This document shows positions 58,996 to 64,000 of a DNA stretch of 64,000 nucleotides, piece after piece. The DNA lies in contig NZ_FOYV01000001.1 of the NCBI RefSeq assembly GCF_900115175.1, positions 682,001 to 746,000 on the forward strand, given 5' to 3'. This stretch comes from Marinobacter gudaonensis (lineage in GTDB: Bacteria > Pseudomonadota > Gammaproteobacteria > Pseudomonadales > Oleiphilaceae). Below the pieces are notes generated by a model. It did no database searches and was not told the DNA's origin. It saw only the letters and a program-made list of their open reading frames with translations. Numbering within the stretch: position 1 is the first letter of the stretch; each line of letters begins with the position of its first letter. A program made the translations under genes and the position numbers.

Positions 58996-60111
58996 ATGGC
59001 CAGCGTCACTTTACGCAACATCTGTAAAAGCTACGACGAAGCCCAGGTAACCCGAAACGTGAACCTGGACATCCAGGACGGAGAATTTGTGGTGTTTGTC
59101 GGGCCTTCGGGCTGTGGCAAATCCACACTGCTGCGAATGATCGCGGGGCTGGAAGACATTACCTCCGGCGACATGTACATCGGCAACGACCGGGTCAATG
59201 ACCTGCCCCCGAAAGAACGGGAAGTGGGCATGGTGTTCCAGTCCTACGCCCTCTATCCGCACATGGACGTGGCCGAGAACATGGCCTTCGGCCTGAAACT
59301 GGCGAAAACCAACAAGGCAGAAATCGACCGGCGGGTGCGAGATGCCGCCAATCTGCTGCAGCTCGACAAACTCCTCGAGCGCAAGCCGAAGGACCTGTCC
59401 GGCGGCCAGCGCCAGCGGGTGGCCATTGGCCGCACCATCGTCCGTGAACCGGAAGTGTTCCTGTTCGACGAGCCTCTGTCGAATCTGGACGCCTCCCTGC
59501 GGGTGCAGATGCGCATTGAGATCTCGCGACTGCACAAGCGCCTTGGCGCCACCATGATCTACGTGACCCACGACCAGGTGGAAGCCATGACCATGGCCGA
59601 CAAGATTGTCGCCCTGGACAACGGCTCTATCGCCCAGGTGGGCAAGCCCATGGAGCTCTATCATTACCCGGCAACCCGGTTCGTAGCGGGCTTCATTGGC
59701 TCTCCGAAGATGAACTTCATCGACTGCGCGGTGGCCGCTGCCAGTGCCCAGGCGGTCACCGTGGTACTGCCCGGCGATCACAGGCTGGAGCTCCCGGTAA
59801 ACGGCAATGGGCTTACCGAAGGCGATACCGTCACCCTGGGCATCCGCCCCGAGCACCTCACCGAGGGCCAGGAAGCCGACATGTACCTGCAAGGCGAAGT
59901 GCACGTGGTAGAGCGGCTGGGTTACCAGACCCTCGTACACCTGGATGTGAACAACGTGGAAGGCGTGCTTACCATGCGCACCGATGGCAGCAACCCGGTG
60001 CAGGAAGGCACTCGCATGACCCTGGGAATGAACGCCAACAAGTGCCACCTGTTCCGCCAGGACGGCACCGCCTGCCCCCGCCTCTACCGCGAGCCCTGCA
60101 TCGACTTCTGA
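58996..60111 (+). CDS. malK: Maltose/maltodextrin ABC transporter ATPase MalK
   Basis: MalK energises MalFGE import and, in E. coli, restrains MalT. The 371-residue protein has an ABC domain with Walker [12 protein letters not shown] (about 36-46), signature [13 protein letters not shown] (about 135), Walker [15 protein letters not shown] (about 155) and H-loop VTHDQ (about 192), followed by the C-terminal regulatory TOBE/OB domains (about 240-371). It is the last gene of the plus-strand maltose unit, ended by two terminators. Confidence 0.94.
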   Translation: MASVTLRNICKSYDEAQVTRNVNLDIQDGEFVVFVGPSGCGKSTLLRMIAGLEDITSGDMYIGNDRVNDLPPKEREVGMVFQSYALYPHMDVAENMAFGLKLAKTNKAEIDRRVRDAANLLQLDKLLERKPKDLSGGQRQRVAIGRTIVREPEVFLFDEPLSNLDASLRVQMRIEISRLHKRLGATMIYVTHDQVEAMTMADKIVALDNGSIAQVGKPMELYHYPATRFVAGFIGSPKMNFIDCAVAAASAQAVTVVLPGDHRLELPVNGNGLTEGDTVTLGIRPEHLTEGQEADMYLQGEVHVVERLGYQTLVHLDVNNVEGVLTMRTDGSNPVQEGTRMTLGMNANKCHLFRQDGTACPRLYREPCIDF

Positions 60112-60121
60112 CCCTATCCCC

Positions 60122-60148
60122 GAGGGGCCGCCGGCCCCTCATTTTTTT
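60122..60148 (+). terminator. Terminator of malK, first
   Basis: GAGGGGCC (60122-60129) pairs perfectly with GGCCCCTC (60133-60140) around GCC, followed by ATTTTTTT, 10 bp after the malK stop. Confidence 0.93.
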
Positions 60149-60182
60149 CGATCTGTCGCCCCCCTTGAGGGGTTACTCCTTT

Positions 60183-60212
60183 GGCCGGTTCTGTCACGTA
60201 CCGGCCTTTTTT
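60183..60212 (+). terminator. Terminator of malK, second
   Basis: GGCCGGT (60183-60189) pairs with ACCGGCC (60200-60206) around a 10-base loop and is followed by six T, a back-up to the first hairpin 35 bp upstream. Confidence 0.85.
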
Positions 60213-60218
60213 ATGGGC

Positions 60219-60261
60219 AAAAAAAAGCCCGGTCAGTTGGGGGGAAAGTAACCTGACCGGG
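60219..60261 (-). terminator. Terminator of malG
   Basis: On the minus strand, 60261-60253 and 60236-60228 form a 9-bp stem (CCCGGTCAG/CTGACCGGG) followed by eight T (A tract at 60219-60226 on the plus strand). It ends the leftward malEFG transcript. Confidence 0.88.
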
Positions 60262-60300
60262 TCGCGAAAGCTAACGCTGGAAGACGCCGTACTCGCGTAA

Positions 60301-60329
60301 GGGCCGCACGGGATCTTCCGCTGCGGCCC
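60301..60329 (-). repeat. Stem-loop in the malG 3' region
   Basis: GGGCCGCA (60301-60308) and TGCGGCCC (60322-60329) form an 8-bp perfect stem, 40 bp beyond the malG stop on the transcript and before the T-tailed terminator. It has no T tract and may protect the 3' end of the mRNA. Confidence 0.6.
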
Positions 60330-60369
60330 GGGAGGAGACTTCAGAGAAGCCCCGGGAACAACGACTGCG

Positions 60370-61260
60370 TCATCCCTTGACGCCACCGGCGGTGAGACCA
60401 CCGACAATCCACTTCTGGCAGTAGAGGAAAATCACGGTAATGGGCAGGCCCGAGAGCACCGCTGCTGCCGCGAAGTCGCCCCACAGATAGTTCTGCTCAT
60501 ACAGGTATTGCTGGGCACCTACGGCGAGGGTCAGCTTGTCGGTGTCCACCAGCAGAATGGAGGCCATCGGGTATTCCATGATGGTCATGATGAACGCCAG
60601 GATGAACACCACCACCAGAATGGGCACGGACAAGGGCAACAGGATGTACCGGAACGCCTGCCAGGTGGTCGCGCCATCCACAATGGCCGCCTCCTCCAGG
60701 GAACGATCGATGGAATCGAAATAGCCCTTGATGGTCCAGATATGCAACGCCATGCCGCCGAGCGACGCCACGATCACGGCACCGTGGGTGTTCAGGCCCA
60801 GCCAGCTCACGTGGTTACCGATCTGGTCAAACAGGGCATACAGGGCCACCAGCGACAGCACCGGCGGGAACATCTGGAAGATGAGCATCGACTTGAGCAC
60901 GAAGCCCTTGCCGGCGAACCGCATGCGGGCGAAGGCATAGGCACTGGTGGTGGACAGCGCCAGGATCAGCACCGCCGATATCACGGCAATCTTGATGGAG
61001 TTCCAGAGCCACAACAGCACCGGGAACGGTGGCTGTATGGTCACGCCATTCTCCCCCGTGTAGGGAATGCCGAGCGCCAGATACCAGTGCTCAAGCGAGG
61101 GATTTTCCGGCAGCAGACTGCCGGAGGCGAAGTTACCACTGCGGAACGAGATGGAAATCACCATCAGCAGCGGAAACAGGATGATCGCGATGAACGCCAG
61201 CATCCCGAGGTGGGATGCCAGCACGCGGTATTTAGTGGAGCGGGGTTCAACCATGGCCAT
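60370..61260 (-). CDS. malG: Maltose/maltodextrin ABC permease MalG
   Basis: The 296-residue inner-membrane permease has six transmembrane helices and the EAA loop [17 protein letters not shown] (about 185-201), the contact with MalK. The N-terminal [19 protein letters not shown] and the C-terminal end [11 protein letters not shown] match E. coli MalG. AGGAG seven bases before the ATG supports 61260. It is third of malE-malF-malG, 10 bp after malF. Confidence 0.95.
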   Translation of the reverse strand: MAMVEPRSTKYRVLASHLGMLAFIAIILFPLLMVISISFRSGNFASGSLLPENPSLEHWYLALGIPYTGENGVTIQPPFPVLLWLWNSIKIAVISAVLILALSTTSAYAFARMRFAGKGFVLKSMLIFQMFPPVLSLVALYALFDQIGNHVSWLGLNTHGAVIVASLGGMALHIWTIKGYFDSIDRSLEEAAIVDGATTWQAFRYILLPLSVPILVVVFILAFIMTIMEYPMASILLVDTDKLTLAVGAQQYLYEQNYLWGDFAAAAVLSGLPITVIFLYCQKWIVGGLTAGGVKG

Positions 61261-61270
61261 AGAAAGCTCC

Positions 61271-62764
61271 TTATACCTTGATCTTGGACAGCTTGAGATT
61301 GATCAGAGACAACGCCCCGACCACCAGGAAGATTGCGGTGGCAATGGCGGCAGCCAGACCAAAATTCTGCCCAGAGTCCTGGAACGCAATGCGGTAGGTG
61401 TAGCTCACCAGCAAGTCGGTGGTACCGGCCGGGGTGCTGGCACCGATGATATCCGGAGCGCCCCCGGTGAGCAGTGCAATCAGGACAAAGTTGTTGAAAT
61501 TGAACGCGAAGCTGGCAATCAGCAACGGCATCAGCGGCTTGATGATCAGCGGCAGGGTAATATTGAACAGGTTGTTCACCGGCCCTGCCCCGTCCATGGC
61601 CGAGGCCTCGTACAGGTCCCGGGGGATGGCCTGCAGCAGACCCATGCACAGCAGCATCATGTAGGGGTAGCCCAGCCAGGTATTCACGATCAGGATCATG
61701 GTGCGGGCAAGCGCCGGATCGCTGAACCAGTCCGGGCGGATGCCGAACAGACCCTCCAGCACCAGGTTGATCTCGCCGAAGTTCTGATTGAACAGCCCCT
61801 TGAACACCAGTATCGAAATAAAGGCCGGTACCGCGTACGGCAGGATCAGCATGGTTCGATAAAAGCCCTTGCCACGGATCTGGTCCCATTGCAGCAGATT
61901 GGCGAGCAGCAGGCCCAGAGCCAGTGTAAACACAACGGTGGCCACCGCAAACGTCAGCGTCCAGACGAAGATCTGGAAAAACGGCCCACGGATCGACGGG
62001 TCAGTCACCACCTTGAGGTAGTTGTCCCAGCCGATATTCACCGTCCAGCCGGGTACCAGCTTTTCGCCGTCCGGGCTGACGTAGAATCCGATGTCGTGGT
62101 CGGGGAAATAGGTCACGCCGGTTTGCTGATTGGTCAGGGTGCCGTTTTCATGCAACGTGAACTGCGGATGGATGGCCGCAAAAGAGCGCAAAGAAGCCTG
62201 GCTGAGCTCCCGGTTGTCATCGGTGATCAGCTTCAGGCCCGCCAGCTCCTTGCGCAATTTGATGACATCGCGAATCTGAAGCGGCTGCCCCTCCGGAACC
62301 GAGGTCGCCGGAAACAGCGGAGCACGGGTTTCGCCGGCAGCCAGGTTGATCGGCGGGGTCACCAGGTTCTGGTGCTGACCTTCGAGGTACAACACGTAGC
62401 CTTCCGGCGTCTCGTAGGCATCGAAGTCGTAGCGTACGGATTCAGACTGGTAGCTGCGGCTTAACAGGTTGTCTTTCACCTGCTCGAAGCTCAGCAGGTT
62501 GCTGGCACTGTAGTTGGTAAAACCGATGCCCACCGTGTACATCAGTGGAAAGATTACGAACAGGCCCATGCCGGCAATGGCCGGAAATATGTAGCGGTGT
62601 GCGTAGAGCCTCTTGCTCACGAAAACCGCTACCGCAGAGGCGGTCAGCACCAGGAACAGCATGGCGAATACAAATTCACGCTGCACGTACAGGGCCAGGA
62701 TCAGATAGAGCGCCGCGGCGACAAGTACCGCCAGCGCGCCCCACTTAAGAAAGACTCGGGTCAT
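61271..62764 (-). CDS. malF: Maltose/maltodextrin ABC permease MalF
   Basis: MalF forms the import channel with MalG. The 497-residue protein has eight transmembrane helices, a large periplasmic P2 loop (about 95-255) and the EAA motif [16 protein letters not shown] (about 385-400). [21 protein letters not shown] matches E. coli MalF at the third helix. The frame is open to 62842, but [11 protein letters not shown] at 62764 corresponds to the E. coli start; its Shine-Dalgarno is weak. That, with the stem-loops upstream, would keep MalF lower than MalE. Confidence 0.93.
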   Translation of the reverse strand: MTRVFLKWGALAVLVAAALYLILALYVQREFVFAMLFLVLTASAVAVFVSKRLYAHRYIFPAIAGMGLFVIFPLMYTVGIGFTNYSASNLLSFEQVKDNLLSRSYQSESVRYDFDAYETPEGYVLYLEGQHQNLVTPPINLAAGETRAPLFPATSVPEGQPLQIRDVIKLRKELAGLKLITDDNRELSQASLRSFAAIHPQFTLHENGTLTNQQTGVTYFPDHDIGFYVSPDGEKLVPGWTVNIGWDNYLKVVTDPSIRGPFFQIFVWTLTFAVATVVFTLALGLLLANLLQWDQIRGKGFYRTMLILPYAVPAFISILVFKGLFNQNFGEINLVLEGLFGIRPDWFSDPALARTMILIVNTWLGYPYMMLLCMGLLQAIPRDLYEASAMDGAGPVNNLFNITLPLIIKPLMPLLIASFAFNFNNFVLIALLTGGAPDIIGASTPAGTTDLLVSYTYRIAFQDSGQNFGLAAAIATAIFLVVGALSLINLKLSKIKV

Positions 62765-62834
62765 GGTAGGTCTGCTTTCAAAACCGGAGGAGGACAAGGT
62801 ATCCGTTATCATTGTAGTCAGCCCGCTATAGACC

Positions 62835-62908
62835 GTCGCCACAGGGGCGACCGTCGGGTGTCACACAGGTCCGGGTGCCGCCAGCCGGATGACGCGCACC
62901 CGGCTGGC
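62835..62908 (-). repeat. Two stem-loops between malE and malF
   Basis: GCCAGCCGG/CCGGCTGGC (62880-62888 with 62900-62908) is a 9-bp perfect stem 13 bp after the malE stop. GTCGCC/GGCGAC (62835-62840 with 62846-62851) is a second, 6-bp stem. Neither has a T tract, so they are not simple terminators. In E. coli, REP stem-loops at the same place stabilise malE mRNA and give excess MalE over MalF. Confidence 0.65.
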
Positions 62909-62921
62909 GATCAGGAGCCTA

Positions 62922-64000
<1,079 letters not shown>

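Noticed and set aside
60112..60369. Possible small RNA between malK and malG
   Set aside because: The structure is explained by terminators for both flanking operons plus one stem; no separate promoter is visible.
61067..62464. 465-aa plus-strand ORF opposite malG/malF
   Set aside because: It is Gln/His/Arg-rich antisense frame over conserved MalF and MalG; no domain or start signal.

Overview
The window is a gene-dense, GC-rich chromosomal segment of a gammaproteobacterium. Protein-level resemblance and gene order (N-degron cluster bpt-infA-clpA-clpS-cspD, mnmA-hflD-purB, a sagS-like kinase beside gpx-alaA-htpX, a complete ccoNOQP-ccoGHIS cluster, FadL-type outer-membrane proteins) fit a marine, respiring, Pseudomonas-related organism, most likely Marinobacter or a close relative. 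This is inference from recognised families; no rRNA or tRNA gene is present to confirm it. I see no insertion sequence, prophage, CRISPR array or integron. Almost all DNA is coding, and only one gap exceeds 300 bp (3702-4023).

Layout. 1-4.3 kb: N-end-rule and translation genes (bpt, infA, clpA, clpS, cspD). 4.5-11.1 kb: a rightward run of RNA-modification and housekeeping genes (rluE, nudJ, mnmA, hflD, purB, roxA, a GNAT protein). 11.1-19 kb: a LysR regulator, a membrane-anchored unknown, a SagS-like hybrid kinase, glutathione peroxidase, alaA, an unknown and htpX. 19-28.3 kb: pdxB-rhlB-epmC, dsbD, tusA, a monooxygenase-fold protein, rlmM, a 7TM diguanylate cyclase and an alpha/beta hydrolase. 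28.5-37.2 kb: cbb3 cytochrome oxidase and its assembly and copper-delivery genes, behind two tandem FNR/Anr-like boxes. 37.2-40.7 kb: ttcA, a TetR regulator, a DnaJ-related protein and a polysaccharide deacetylase.

40.7-48.3 kb holds the most unusual locus. A leftward four-gene operon encodes a C39 peptidase, a beta-barrel with a helical N-terminus, a FadL-like outer-membrane protein and a MalM-like lipoprotein. It is divergent from a full-length MalT-type activator. 48.3-57.1 kb: YjdF, an N-acyl-D-amino-acid deacylase-like amidohydrolase, an ABC/HlyD export set, a DksA-like zinc finger protein and a sodium:solute symporter. 57.3-64 kb: a maltodextrin module, with alpha-glucosidase and malK rightward and malE-malF-malG leftward. 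MalT-box-like sites precede the alpha-glucosidase gene.

How they work together. MalT (45.5 kb) probably activates the alpha-glucosidase-malK promoter and the malEFG operon, whose promoter lies beyond the window. MalE, MalFG and MalK import maltodextrin and the GH13 enzyme hydrolyses it. No lamB-like porin is visible; the MalM-like/FadL-like operon beside malT is either the outer-membrane side of this pathway or an unrelated hydrophobic-substrate or secretion system. The cco cluster supplies a high-affinity terminal oxidase for low oxygen. ClpS/ClpA and Bpt form an N-degron recognition and destruction pathway.
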